This document shows, piece by piece, positions 42,501 through 49,991 of a DNA stretch of 64,000 nucleotides; the first letter of the stretch is position 1; each line of letters opens with the position of its first letter. The notes below the pieces were generated by a model. That model was not told the origin of the DNA. It made no database searches and saw only the letters and a program-made list of their open reading frames with translations. The position numbers and the translations under genes were made by a program. Where the stretch lies: the NCBI RefSeq assembly GCF_027943255.1, contig NC_072892.1:27241792-27305791 (forward strand). The letters run 5' to 3'. The DNA is from Anastrepha obliqua (lineage: Eukaryota; Arthropoda; Insecta; Diptera; Tephritidae).

Positions 42501-45500
42501 TTTTATTATTTCGACCAAATTTGAATCATTTTGTTTCATTTATAACAGATATCGTTTTTTTTTTTTTTAGTTTTAAAAACTGCCATTATAGGCAGGTGGG
42601 CGTGATTATTTACGATTTCGCCCATTTTCAATACAAAACTACTTAGACCAGAGAGTAATACCATAGGAGTACTAAGTTTCACTGAGATATATTAATTTTT
42701 GGACGAGTTATCGTAACAATGGACAAACATTGCTAAGTCCAATTTTCTCTCTTGATTCGTTTATGCTGCTACATACAACCCTTATGTGAGAAAAATTATA
42801 ATACCCTTGGGCATAAGTGCGTGGGTATAAAAATGTCAGGAGCTAATATATCCGACAGACGTTCTGACGGACAACCAATCGACTCGGCGTCAGACGGCGG
42901 CTGTTGCCAGCAAAGGTCCGCCAAATACATACAAATGATGCATGCAATATATGTAAATATGTCCACATGGAGTTGTGTAGTTTTGTCGGCTGACGCCATC
43001 TGAAGGAAAAAACAAAAAACTTGTATTGAAATCAACCGCAACGACGACATAAGGACGATCCGAGACGCGTGCCACTTGCGTGCATAATACCAGCAACAAC
43101 AGAAAAGCGAAAAAACAACAAAAGAATCAACAATCAGCTACCCTTCTGCTAGCAAAGCCAAAAATAGCGATAAAGGCAACAGACGCGCAGCCGTACAAAA
43201 AAATTAACATACGAACACACAGATATTTACGTACATACGAGTATGTACGAGTACGCATGCGCGCCAACGTGTAAATGTGGAGCATTGATGGCGCATCGAC
43301 ATAACATACATATGCACACCTTTACATACCACATACATATGTACATCTTTTAACGTTGCAGACGTTTTGTTGATATAGAAAAGCGCAGGGATCAAGTAAT
43401 GGCATCTGCTGGCTGACTTGAAAATGAGGACAATAAACTGGTCGATTGGCAAGGATAACAACGACGGGGCACACAAGATGCTGGTATAAAAGCAAAAACA
43501 ATTGAAACAAATGCCTTTGAGACTATGCCAGTTGAGTATAGGACGACCAAAAAGGATCAAGTAGGCTGTTACCGATGGCTGTAACATGTTTTATTTCTTC
43601 ACATGCTTTTCTTTTACTTCGAAAATTGGAAAATCGGCATGTGCCAGCTGCTTTTCAAGTGCAGAGGGTCTTGTGTACGTTATATACATATGAATATGTA
43701 CATAAAAATATACATAATTGCAGAAAATGTAATGGGTATGTGGCTATGTGCATACAAATACATACATACATATGTAAACATTTTAATACAAAAAACCTAA
43801 CCTACAAAAATCGTAGTTTGTTGTGTTTATATAAGCAGCATTGCTATATATTATATGTACATACGTATGTACATCTATTTGTTGTATGGAGTGTGCTACG
43901 AATATGTTGAAAAGAAGAACGTAGTTTTAAGAAAAAACCAAAACAAAATTTTATATGTATTTGATTGAAGCGCACAGGTAGCCGAACAAACGCCAGCAGT
44001 TTTTATATAAATGTGAATTTATTTGATTGTTGCATGCACCTGCATAATTCAATGTATTTGCTCTACAAATTTAACATCTCCACAACTAAGTGTTGCTATT
44101 GCTAAAAGTGCGTCCCGATCATCAGAAAACATAACTACTTTATTTTATATAAGTGGTCCTATACTGTTAAACTTTCGAGGGTTCATATATAGTTTGTACC
44201 TACATACATATCTTCTTCATTTGAAACAACTCATCAGCTTCTCAACTCAACCATATCATATCAATTTAACATTACGAGACTCGTATTACAAATGCTAACA
44301 TTTTTGACAAAATATTTTCCGGCGCTGCCAGAATCGTAACTATACAAAAGCAGTGGGATCATTATTTTAGTTTTGTGCAGTAAAATATTCGTAAAAAAAT
44401 AGCTCGTTCTTGGATTTCGAAAAGCGAACCTAAAATATAAAACTCGCACATAGTCCTCTTTACATAAAAGTAAAGACAACTCTGGTAGCCATCTATGGTC
44501 AAGCAATTCTCAAATGTAGACAAAAATCAGCTATTTGAACAAATTTTATCGTGAAGAAAATGTTTGATATTTTTGATTTAATAGTTAAAAGAGCTCTGAA
44601 TAAGGATATTTCCATATGTCAAAAAATATAATTCACTGAATTTGATTTCCTATTCTATACTTATATATGTATGTACATAAATATCTAATCATTCATCTTT
44701 TTACTTCCTTTTTCTTCTAGTCCGTCGATCGCCATCCTCCTGCCCTGGTCCCAATAACTTACCACCCCTCCAGTTTCACAGCGTCCACGGTGACAACATA
44801 CGGATATCACGTGATGGCACCTTAGCGCGTCGCTTCGAGAGTTTCTGCCGCGCAATCACTTTCTCTGCACGTCCGGTGCGCATCAACGAACGTATATGTG
44901 TGCGCTTCACGGAGATCTCGAATAATTGGAATGGCGGCATACGTTTCGGCTTCACCAGCAACGATCCTGCAACGCTGGAGGGTGCGCTGCCCAAGTACGC
45001 TTGCCCCGATTTAACGAATCGTCCCGGTTTCTGGGCAAAAGCACTGCACGAGCAATATTGCGAAAAAGATAACATACTTTATTACTATGTCAATTCGGCC
45101 GGCGATGTAATCTACGGCATCAATAATGTAGAGAAGGGTGTCATACTAAGCGGCATTGACACGCGTGGTCTGCTTTGGACTTTAGTAGACATCTATGGAA
45201 ATTGCACCGCAATCGAATTTCTAGATTCACGTGTATATATGTATCAGCAGAGCGGTAACGGTCTTGTTGCCGCCGGAGTGGCGTTGCCTGCAGGCAATAG
45301 CGCTGTAATTGGCGCTAGTAGCACATTACCTGGACCACAAATACCTCTGAATCCACACCATCCGCATCAGCAGTCACGTCGCTCATTGCCCGCCGTTGAA
45401 CAGGATTTGGATCGGCATGTGTTGCCCTCAATGCAGTCGTTGAACATTTCAGTAGAGCAAATGCCATACGCGCAAGATATGTCCAATGGGCTGCCACCGT

Positions 45501-46932
45501 TGCGTTACAATCTCAACGGCCGCCTTATACCGGTACCCTTTCACATTACCAAAGGACGCAATGTGCGTCTCTCATTGGATCGCTTCATTGCGTCGCGCAC
45601 CGAAAATGATTTCTGCCAGGGATATGTGTTCACAGCACGTCCCATACGTATCGGCGAAAAAGTGATCGTGCAAATACTCAAAACCGAACAGATGTACTTG
45701 GGCGCATTGGCGCTTGGCCTTACCTCCTGTAATCCGGCCGCACTACAACCCTCCGATCTACCCAACGATTCTGATTTTCTGCTCGATCGTCCCGAATACT
45801 GGGTCGTTAGCAAAGACATCGCTTCACAACCGCAACGCGGTGACGAGATTGCCTTCTTTGTTGCGCCCAACGGTGAAGTGACGATCAGCAAAAACAATGG
45901 ACCAGCTGTGGTTGTTATGCACGTCGATCAATCGCTGCAATTGTGGGCCTTCCTCGATGTTTACGGCTCAACGCAGTCGGTGCGCATGTTCCGCCAACAA
46001 CTACCCAACATGGTCAGCTATCCGCAACAACCACTCTCAACCGCACCCTCGTCACAACGCCTGCCACAACACCCCAATATGTCAATCGCCGAATCGATGA
46101 ATAGTCTGAATAGTCAAATGTCTGAATCGCGTAAGATGTTGCACACTTCCGCGCTTACGGTAGCATCACACAACACCATGAACAGTTCTGCGGCGGCATT
46201 AGCCTCGTTGACTGCTAATGCGGCATCGCAAACACATTGTAATGTACCTGTACCGACAGTAGCGGCGGTCACGCCCGTCAACAATGCTAATGGTAATGCC
46301 ACCGCGACTGCGACGGGTCACATGATCAGTATGCCATCAAGTGGTGATCTTATACAAATACAGCCTAATGGTGGTGGTACTGTGTTGGTTGTGAACTTGC
46401 CCCCTGCGAATTCTACACATGAACTAAATAGTGTGGGTGGCGGCGGGGGCGGCGTCGTTGGCAATGGTGTGGGCACTGCGCGGCAACCTACATCAGGTGT
46501 GTTGGCGGGCGCCTGTTCGACTATTGGCAATAATCAGTTTATTGAGGTGATTATACATTTAAATTATATTTCTTGGTTCGCCAACGATTGTTAGTGTCTG
46601 TAACTGAAACATCTAAAATAATTAGCTGCATTTCTAACCGATTACCCTTCTTTCCTTTTTCTTTTATACAGCCCGCGGCTGCGATGAATGGCTGCAATTC
46701 CACCCAAGATATGAGTAAATGGAAGGATGTGGTGGATCACAGTGGAAACGGCGGTACTGGCGCTGAATGCACGATTTGCTACGAAAACCAAATTGACTCA
46801 GTGCTCTACATGTGCGGACACATGTGCATGTGTTACGATTGCGCCATCGAGCAATGGCGCGGTGTTGGTGGTGGTCAGTGCCCACTGTGTCGGGCCGTCA
46901 TACGCGACGTTATACGCACATACACTACATGA
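451..46932 (+). CDS. neur: neuralized: E3 ubiquitin ligase, spliced CDS of three exons
   Basis: The spliced CDS is 451-598, 44721-46546 and 46672-46932, which gives 745 codons including the stop (744 residues). Phases agree: exon 1 leaves one base, exon 2 supplies two and ends on a whole codon. Order of parts: polybasic motif near residues 35-47, NHR1 about 66-223, linker, NHR2 about 308-478, a Ser/Ala/Asn/Gly-rich low-complexity linker, RING 691-731, and C-terminal IRTYTT. The family is known to ubiquitinate Delta and Serrate at the plasma membrane of the signal-sending cell, which triggers ligand endocytosis and Notch activation. NHR domains bind the ligand and Bearded-family inhibitors; the RING recruits E2. 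Domain order and the near-identical NHR and RING sequence make this the orthologue of the long Drosophila isoform. No frameshift or missing zinc ligand is seen. Alternative first exons for shorter isoforms could lie in the intron but are not identified. Confidence 0.97.
1600..2720 (-). pseudogene. LINE RNase H debris, apparently rearranged
   Basis: The minus strand reads WVPGHCGIRRNKLADKLANE (about 2640-2575), then RWSELDSCRVTKCFVKEPGR and LRVVMGVITDTT, then ALYIDGSMMDCGVGAGLY (about 2130-2080) and HSVFQAEVLVIKEACR. The end of RNase H therefore precedes its beginning, so two pieces are joined. Many stops. Confidence 0.6.
2721..5600. other. intronic sequence, nothing coding
   Basis: AT-rich neur intron with GTATGT/CATA microsatellite stretches. 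Short open frames here have no family resemblance. Confidence 0.6.
3450..3514. promoter_or_regulatory. candidate Su(H) site plus proneural E-box in neur intron 1
   Basis: TTCCCACA (complement TGTGGGAA, Su(H) core YGTGRGAA) lies at 3450-3457, and ACAGCTG (proneural RCAGSTG) at 3508-3514. Neur is a known proneural target, so the pair is plausible, but both motifs occur by chance. Confidence 0.25.
5603..6070 (-). pseudogene. transposase relic of a DUF4817-type mariner-like family
   Basis: The minus strand contains MNRLAPAQCAQFWKF, KFIERSVEEDAEMSIVVLNL and VQEFKPNDVKD in order, with the interior scrambled. These correspond to the N-terminal HTH, the SVEED-type linker and the QELKPND motif of mariner-like transposases with a DUF4817-like HTH. 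A second copy of the same family lies at 34500-34690. Confidence 0.5.
6255..6322 (+). repeat. possible SINE body relic
   Basis: CTCTTGGCAGGCAATTGCGA and CATCTCATAAAAATC resemble the conserved SINE body; the rest is lost. Confidence 0.35.
7690..8040 (+). repeat. dispersed DINE/Helentron-like repeat, first copy
   Basis: Shares TTCGGTCCGAAGTGAACTTT, TATATACCCGCACACATTTT, ACGGAGCTACCACCCATTTT and the following blocks with 41752-42880. Confidence 0.5.
8041..10734. other. intronic sequence, nothing coding
   Basis: AT-rich neur intron. A tail related to the mariner fragment at 59863 is visible near 9435-9475 (CGCAAAAATT and AATAATGGATTT on the minus strand). 9990-10310 is GC-richer, without an identified feature. 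Confidence 0.5.
10735..10860 (+). pseudogene. LINE reverse transcriptase scrap (motif A)
   Basis: The plus strand reads RPVLIADFSKAFDTLWHSKI then LEAL, the DFSKAFD motif A of non-LTR reverse transcriptases, ending in a stop. Confidence 0.7.
11185..12446. mobile_element. candidate inverted-repeat element carrying a SINE
   Basis: CATTAGGGTG at 11185 and its complement CACCCTAATG near 12437-12446 face each other, and TACAT lies outside both. The SINE at 11791-12108 sits inside. The ends are only about 10 bp long, so the call is weak. Confidence 0.35.
11791..12108 (+). repeat. tRNA-derived SINE copy
   Basis: Head GCCGTAGTCGAATGGGTTGG, an exact B-box GGTTCGAATC, the shared body, and the GTGTACGCGCCAATTAT end with a long (TA)n tail. 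An 8-bp TAATTTCG occurs at 11784-11791 and 12109-12116 as a likely target duplication. Confidence 0.9.
13648..13946 (+). promoter_or_regulatory. two Su(H)-type cores in neur intron 1
   Basis: CGTGGGAA lies at 13648-13655 and again at 13939-13946, same strand. Single cores also occur at 6162-6169, 7190-7197 and 9822-9829 (reverse orientation). Confidence 0.2.
14199..14868. mobile_element. candidate MITE with inverted ends
   Basis: The left arm 14199-14282 and the reverse complement of 14810-14868 share AACAACATAGAATTTTCTAT and a TTCGAGKTTCCAAA outer block. The left arm has an extra piece of about 25 bp. The interior is AT-rich with no coding frame. Confidence 0.55.
14869..18911. other. intronic sequence, nothing coding
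   Basis: AT-rich neur intron. 16750-17200 is less AT-rich and has a GCAGCTG E-box near 16854. No repeat or gene recognised. Confidence 0.55.
18912..19195 (+). repeat. tRNA-derived SINE copy, diverged
   Basis: A degraded head (GCCCGAAAGGGTTCGTGCGT) is followed by the well-preserved body (AGCGGTCGCCTCTCGGCAGG, TGCCATGAAAA) and end (GGGTGTAAATGGCAATTATG). No clear target duplication. Confidence 0.82.
19196..21501. other. intronic sequence, nothing recognised
   Basis: Neur intron. 20760-21130 is GC-richer and may be an old mobile element, but no motif could be read on either strand. Confidence 0.5.
21502..21832 (+). repeat. tRNA-derived SINE copy
   Basis: Head GCCGTAGACGAATGGGTTGA, B-box-like AGATTCAAATC, the shared body with a small internal duplication around GGGACCTGCCTCC, and the end GTGTACGCGCCAATTAT. 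Confidence 0.88.
21833..24049. other. intronic sequence, nothing recognised
   Basis: T-rich low-complexity sequence at 21900-22260, then ordinary neur intron with CATA/TATG microsatellites. Confidence 0.55.
24050..24910 (-). pseudogene. degenerate mariner-family transposase (rosa/DD41D-like)
   Basis: The minus strand reads GRPSTSKTNENIN (about 24900) with stops, then HQVAAKFVPKLLNVMQKIDR, ITGDETWVYEND, NSPDMAPCVCF and PKIEFEKCFDSCVKR. The first catalytic Asp is kept. The second is lost in a garbled segment, and the third position reads PCV where Asp is expected. There are frameshifts throughout. The left end near 24056 (GATCAAAAAGTTCCCGGAAT) resembles a mariner terminus; no matching right end is visible. 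Confidence 0.8.
24911..26462. other. intronic sequence, nothing firmly recognised
   Basis: A short plus-strand frame at about 25046-25105 reads MDAPSKTSKEIAERVDEIRC and stops making sense afterwards; it may be a transposon scrap. 25380-25910 is GC-richer and could be regulatory. Confidence 0.45.
26463..26695 (-). repeat. tRNA-derived SINE copy, 5'-truncated
   Basis: On the minus strand the body (CGGCAGGCATGGCAAACCTC) and 3' end (GTGCGCGCCAATTATTT) are present. The A-box part of the head is missing or rearranged. Confidence 0.82.
27134..28414 (-). mobile_element. full-length mariner transposon (mellifera-like), intact
   Basis: A 1281-bp element flanked by TA dinucleotides at 27132-27133 and 28415-28416. 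The outer 30 bp at each end are perfect inverted repeats beginning ATAGGACTATGAATAAG. One uninterrupted transposase frame fills the inside. It sits within neur intron 1, antisense to the gene. Perfect ends and an intact frame indicate a recent insertion. Confidence 0.95.
27205..28245 (-). CDS. mariner transposase, D,D34D, apparently intact
   Basis: The ATG at 28245 starts MSNFVPNNVF; an in-frame TTG two codons upstream is unlikely to be used. The protein has 346 residues, the normal length for mariner. The N-terminal HTH region is LLHYFNMKKKAAESHRILVE to TCQKWFARFKSGDF. The second HTH is LGVDQSTISKRLKAMG. The linker motif is WVPYEL. The catalytic triad is complete: TGDEKWV, LQHDNARPH, and YSPDLAPSDYY, with exactly 34 residues between the second and third Asp. 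It ends DGQYFEY. The enzyme would cut and paste the surrounding element into TA sites. The sequence is closest in style to mellifera-subfamily mariners; naming a specific family needs a database search. Confidence 0.95.
   Translation of the reverse strand: MSNFVPNNVFLRGILLHYFNMKKKAAESHRILVEVYGEHALAERTCQKWFARFKSGDFGLEDEEREGAPPKFMDTELEELLDQDPAQTQEEVAKTLGVDQSTISKRLKAMGMIRKVGHWVPYELKPRDVERRFMACEQLLQRHKRKGFLHRIVTGDEKWVHYDNPKCRATYGYPGHASTSTSAQNIHGLKVMLCIWWDQLGVVYYELLKPNETITGDVYRRQLMRLSRALREKRPQYADRHDKVILQHDNARPHVAQVVKTYLETLKWDVLPHPPYSPDLAPSDYYLFRSMQHGLADQHFRNYDEVKKWIDSWIAAKPTEFFTKGIRELPERWEKVVVSDGQYFEY
28417..31196. other. intronic sequence, possible old repeats
   Basis: Neur intron. AAAGGGTCTT at about 29366 faces its complement near 32882-32893, possibly the ends of an old element. 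Otherwise nothing recognised. Confidence 0.45.
31202..31932. mobile_element. non-autonomous element with Transib-like CACAGTG ends
   Basis: A 731-bp element flanked by the 5-bp duplication CGTTG at 31197-31201 and 31933-31937. The ends are inverted repeats of about 41 bp with three mismatches, both beginning CACAGTGCGGCCGATTCCC. The interior has no transposase frame. Terminal CACWRTG plus a 5-bp GC-containing duplication is the known signature of Transib and RAG-related transposons. The assignment rests on the ends alone. Confidence 0.75.
32215..32800 (+). pseudogene. LINE 3' fragment: end of RNase H and Cys/His tail
   Basis: The plus strand reads GQSGVEGNEWADECARKRSE, a stop near 32336, then KTKCLLGVNRSTTSVLTGVK, TIGTLTSRMGVPHNDCCRSC and VQHLLCECPALQ. 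This is the terminal portion of an R1/LOA-like ORF2. The right end is near CAAGCAACCTAACCTAACCC. No clear target duplication. Confidence 0.8.
32801..34499. other. intronic sequence, nothing recognised
   Basis: AT-rich neur intron with short GAAT and ATAC microsatellites and no coding signal. Confidence 0.55.
34500..34690 (+). pseudogene. second relic of the same mariner-like family
   Basis: The plus strand reads MNRLRPKQCIQT in one frame and KFIERSVEENAEFRFVVVLN in another. This is closely related to the 5603-6070 copy but in the opposite orientation, frameshifted and truncated. Confidence 0.5.
34691..36496. other. intronic sequence, nothing recognised
   Basis: AT-rich neur intron with no motif or repeat boundary recognised. 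Confidence 0.55.
36497..36945 (-). pseudogene. probable LINE remnant, minus strand
   Basis: GC-richer than its surroundings and bounded on the left by a (TAGA)n run at 36497-36513, as some LINE tails are. Conceptual minus-strand reading is broken and no definite motif is recognised, so the class is tentative. Confidence 0.35.
36946..41751. other. intronic sequence, nothing coding
   Basis: 37130-37830 is GC-richer with GCAGCTG near 37186 and could be regulatory. A single GCAGCTG also lies near 41508. The remainder is AT-rich. Confidence 0.5.
40677..40694. repeat. (TAGA)n microsatellite
   Basis: Four to five TAGA units directly after CGCCTCTGAA. A similar run lies at 36497-36513. Confidence 0.8.
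41752..42880 (+). repeat. dispersed DINE/Helentron-like repeat, split by a LINE
   Basis: Starts near CTCGGTCCGGGCCGAACTTT, a short stem-loop followed by TATATACGCGCGCACATTTT. The right end has ATACCC and GGGTAT in inverted order near 42800-42830. A related copy lies at 7690-8040 and a scrap at 63240-63310. No protein. The Helentron/DINE label is by resemblance of the palindromic head only. Confidence 0.5.
41930..42336 (-). mobile_element. short LINE 3' fragment inserted in the repeat
   Basis: The 12-bp duplication AAAAAGTGTATA occurs at 41918-41929 and 42337-42348. The minus strand reads a Cys-rich tail (SDEEEEETVEHFLCNCP) typical of the C-terminus of R1/LOA-like LINEs, and ends CGTAACCTAACC without a poly(A). 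Strongly 5'-truncated (407 bp). Confidence 0.82.
42881..44720. other. last part of neur intron 1
   Basis: AT-rich sequence with repeated ACATACATATGTACAT-type tracts, ending in the pyrimidine-rich acceptor of neur exon 2. Confidence 0.6.
44721..46546 (+). CDS. neur: neur exon 2, NHR1 and NHR2 domains
   Basis: The acceptor is a long pyrimidine tract ending TTCTAG at 44720. Reading continues as RRSPSSCPGPNNLPPLQFHS, so coding begins upstream of the first in-frame internal ATG (44876). NHR1 spans roughly 44768-45240 and includes VHGDNIRISRDG, EISNNWNGGIRFGF, RPGFWAKAL and LWTLVDIYGNC. A His/Gln/Ser linker follows. NHR2 spans roughly 45494-46005 and includes HITKGRNVRLS, LALGLTSCNPA, RPEYWVVSKDI and LWAFLDVYGSTQSVRMF. 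The remaining part is low-complexity (Ala, Asn, Thr and Gly runs) ending NNQFIE. The donor is GAG|GTGATT at 46547. Base composition is clearly more GC-rich than the flanking intron, as expected for conserved coding sequence. Confidence 0.96.
46547..46671 (+). other. neur: neur intron 2 (125 bp)
   Basis: A short intron with donor GTGATT and acceptor TATACAG. If retained, the reading frame continues for 15 codons to TAG at 46592-46594, which would remove the RING finger. Confidence 0.85.
46672..46932 (+). CDS. neur: neur exon 3, C-terminal RING-HC finger
   Basis: The acceptor TTTATACAG ends at 46671 after a T-rich tract. The exon starts in phase 0 with PAAAMNGCNS. The RING zinc ligands are all present: CTIC (residues 691-694), CGH, then CMCYDC and CPLC (728-731). 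The stop is TGA at 46930-46932, directly after IRTYTT. The RING supplies the E3 catalytic activity by binding E2. Spacing matches the Neuralized-type RING, which is close to those of IAP and Mdm2. Confidence 0.95.
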   Translation, partial: PAAAMNGCNSTQDMSKWKDVVDHSGNGGTGAECTICYENQIDSVLYMCGHMCMCYDCAIEQWRGVGGGQCPLCRAVIRDVIRTYTT

Positions 46933-49900
46933 GCGAGCGTTTGAGGCGCACATTAAAAGAGAAATGGAAGATAAAAAACCACGCTAAAGCCAAAAGTAGA
47001 GTTTCGCCGTAGCTAAAAAACTATTATAATAATGCATAAAACAATTTTAATACAGAGAGAGAGAAAGATGAAAAGTTAATTCCTAATTTTGCTTAAATGT
47101 CTCCTAAGATGATATAAAAAATACCAAAACAAAAGCAAACAAATCAAACGAAATCAAATAAGCAACAGTAAAGCCGTCATGTGTTAAAGCTCAGCACGCA
47201 AATTATTACTCGCAGTCAAAGACAGTTGAGAATAAGAATTGGGTTGTGGGTGGGGGTAGCGAATAGGCACGTGGCCGTATAACTGAAAAACTCGCAATTT
47301 TCGTTGAAGATTAGCATCTACTTTTAAAAGGGCAACCAAACTAAGAGGAACGCTAAACATATAAATTATGAAACGAAAATGTCCATAAATTAATGAGAAC
47401 TCAGCACTTATGATTAAACGTAAACTAAAGTGTACTAAGAAATACGAAAAAATACAACTTTAAATTAACATTAATATTAAAACGCAGACTAGAATACTTT
47501 AAGCAAATAGTTAATGAGAAAAAATTAATTAATTGAACAAAAAGGTAAAATAAAAAAAAGCATTTACTCTAAAGCAGAGCAAACACAAGCGTACATACAT
47601 ACATATGTAGATTTTATATTTAGTAATTACCTATTTGAAGTGCAGAAAAAACGTATCACTGCGAATACACAAAGTAATAACTAAAAAATAAAATAAAAAT
47701 CGACGACTAGCGTTAAATTTCCAGCGGCGAATTGAAATGCAGCGCTACACGACTAAAGTTGTAAATTAAAATTAGACTTAAAAAAGCAAAATATTATATA
47801 ATTAATTGAAACGGAACAGAACAATATTCTAAATTTGTGATTTTATAAAAAGCAAAACAAGAAAATAATGAAAGCAGCATTTATTGGCGACTACCAAAAT
47901 TGTAATTGTAACTAATTATATAAATTTATTATTATTATTATTATTACTGTCATAATTATTATTATTATTAATGCAAAACATGTGTGTGTGTGTTTAGATT
48001 TAATTATGTTTTCAAAAATGCGCAAAATTTACTTTGCGAGACTTGATAGAATTTTTTGGTCGCTTAAAATTTTGCTACGTTTATGTAATTAATTAGAAGG
48101 CTGATTTTGAGTTAAAAAAGTTACATTTACATGATTGTGCTTTAATATACAATTACCTTTTTCGATTTTTTTCGAATTTTGATTTTATGTTGGCGTGAAT
48201 AAATTGTAAAGTATTTTATTGGCTTAAAGACGTAATTGTTTTCATGGAACTGAAGTTTTGATGTTTAAAAAATTTACAAAATATGCGTAAATTTATGTAA
48301 AAATTTCTGCATTCTTTTGTGATTTGAGTTTTTAAATTTTTTAAAAGCAACATTAATTCCAGCTAACTAACGTATTTTTTTAACGCATATTGCATAGCCT
48401 TCTTTGATAAAAATAATCTTTGTAACAAATCAGCCTTTCCTTGAATCAATTAATCACATAATAACAGCATGTATTTCCACATTAGCTATTAATTATATAC
48501 ATATTTATTTAACAATAATGCAGCCATTTTACAATAAATCGGTAACATATTCCTAGTTACAAGCTTGTGTGCACTTTGAAAGAAAAACAGCTCACAAAAA
48601 ATTTTACTCAATTAAAGTGCGACCGTAATTTTTTTTTTAATTTATACGCAAAACTGCCACAAACGACTAAAAAGACAAATTCAATTCGATTGCTAATTAC
48701 AACTTATTATATTTTTATGTTGTACAAAATTAAGTAGAAATGCAATTTATACTACAATAACTGCCTAATTATAATATAAGCAAGAATTTGACGACGGACA
48801 AACATTAAATTAAACGAACAAACCTATATTTATATTTACCAGTCGGCTTACTTCTGTATTATGATTGTATGCGTGCATTTTATTTATGTAAACTTTCTAA
48901 TTGTGAATGCGTGAAAACTAGAAAGCTTTTTTATTTTATAAGCATCGGCATGCATTTTCAAAAAAAACTAAGCACTTTAAGTTACTTTCAAACAATTGTA
49001 AAAAAAAACTAATTTTTATGCATACATTTCTTGGGCATTTTCTTTTTTTTATTTTTTTATTGTCAATACACTACTGCAAAAGTATTAAAACAAGGCACTT
49101 TTGCACAACAATACTAAATTATAAAGTTAAAAAGATTAATTCAACAATTCAACATAAAGTTAAGAGCATAATTTTATATTTAAAAAGCAAGACATTACAG
49201 AAAGCTGAATTTCCATAATTGCTTGGCTTTTCAAATTCGTTAATAGGCACCGCAGTTGCGAAATTTCATATAGTTTGCATTTATTTCAAGTGATTAATAC
49301 ATTTTGCCTGCTTTGTGGTAAACCTTTTTTATGAGTGTATAATTATTTTTTCCAACCTGCTCTGTACATAAAGTTTATCTAAAGTTTAGTTTTAGTACTA
49401 CTTTTAAACACACTGCATGCTTCAACTAGCATTCATTCTACTTGACATTTACTTTTTGTTGTCAGCTGTATGTATGTAAATTTGCCTTAAGTTTGTATAA
49501 ATTGCACTGCTTGCACTAGTTTAAGTTTCATAAATTGACTTGAAATATTTTCCTTTTTTTTTGTTTACTTTTAAGACTTACTTAAGTATAGCGCTAAGTA
49601 TTTTTTTTTTTTCTTTTTTTGTATTAATTTCTAGTCAACGAATATTGCAAACAAACAAAAAAATGGAATAAATAAATTGAGAAAATCTTATATAAAAACA
49701 ACAAACGTAACTGATCAATTAATCAATTGCATAGGAATAGGAAAATGCTATTGAAGATTTAAATTGCATTTGTAAGTGGTGGACAGCCAAAAATAATACT
49801 GTGTATGAAACATACGAAATGTATAAAACTACACGCAAATTAACCCTAGATCACTAAACTTACATCAGTGGTTTACTCTGTCAATAATCATTCGTCTCAC

Positions 49901-49991
49901 AGACTACAAATTAAAAACTAGTATACGAGTATTTGTATATTTCCTTTTTTTATTTCAAACAAGTGAGTGTAAATTAACGTATATTATTTCT
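46933..49991 (+). other. neur: neur 3' UTR and downstream sequence
   Basis: AT-rich sequence without a supported gene. AATAAA poly(A) signals occur at 47687-47692, 47692-47697, 49667-49672 and 49671-49676, so the 3' UTR could be about 0.8 or 2.7 kb long. Two copies of the K-box core TGTGAT lie at 47836-47841 and 48318-48323. An ATT microsatellite lies near 47930-47976. A LINE starts at 49992. Confidence 0.55.
47932..47976. repeat. (ATT)n microsatellite in the neur 3' UTR
   Basis: Two runs of ATT units separated by a short ACTGTCATA interruption. Confidence 0.8.

Larger units (their letters stand above)
599..44720 (+). other. neur: neur intron 1 (44.1 kb)
   Basis: The intron is bounded by a consensus GTTAGT donor and a TTCTAG acceptor that join the two neur exons in frame. 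It contains no supported host gene. Its content is AT-rich unique sequence plus the transposable elements listed separately: mariners, SINEs, LINE relics and terminal-inverted-repeat elements. In Drosophila, neur is driven by proneural proteins, so enhancers are expected here, but none can be proven from sequence alone. Confidence 0.9.

Noticed and set aside
43204..43910. Frames of about 110-127 codons on both strands near the end of intron 1
   Set aside because: Built on ACATACATATGT-type simple repeats (YVHTYVH, KYIHTYV peptides); no coding evidence.
45315..45497. Minus-strand open frames overlapping neur exon 2 (also 44776-45075, 45541-45897, 46114-46530)
   Set aside because: These are antisense shadows of the conserved NHR-coding exon; codon structure and homology support only the plus strand.
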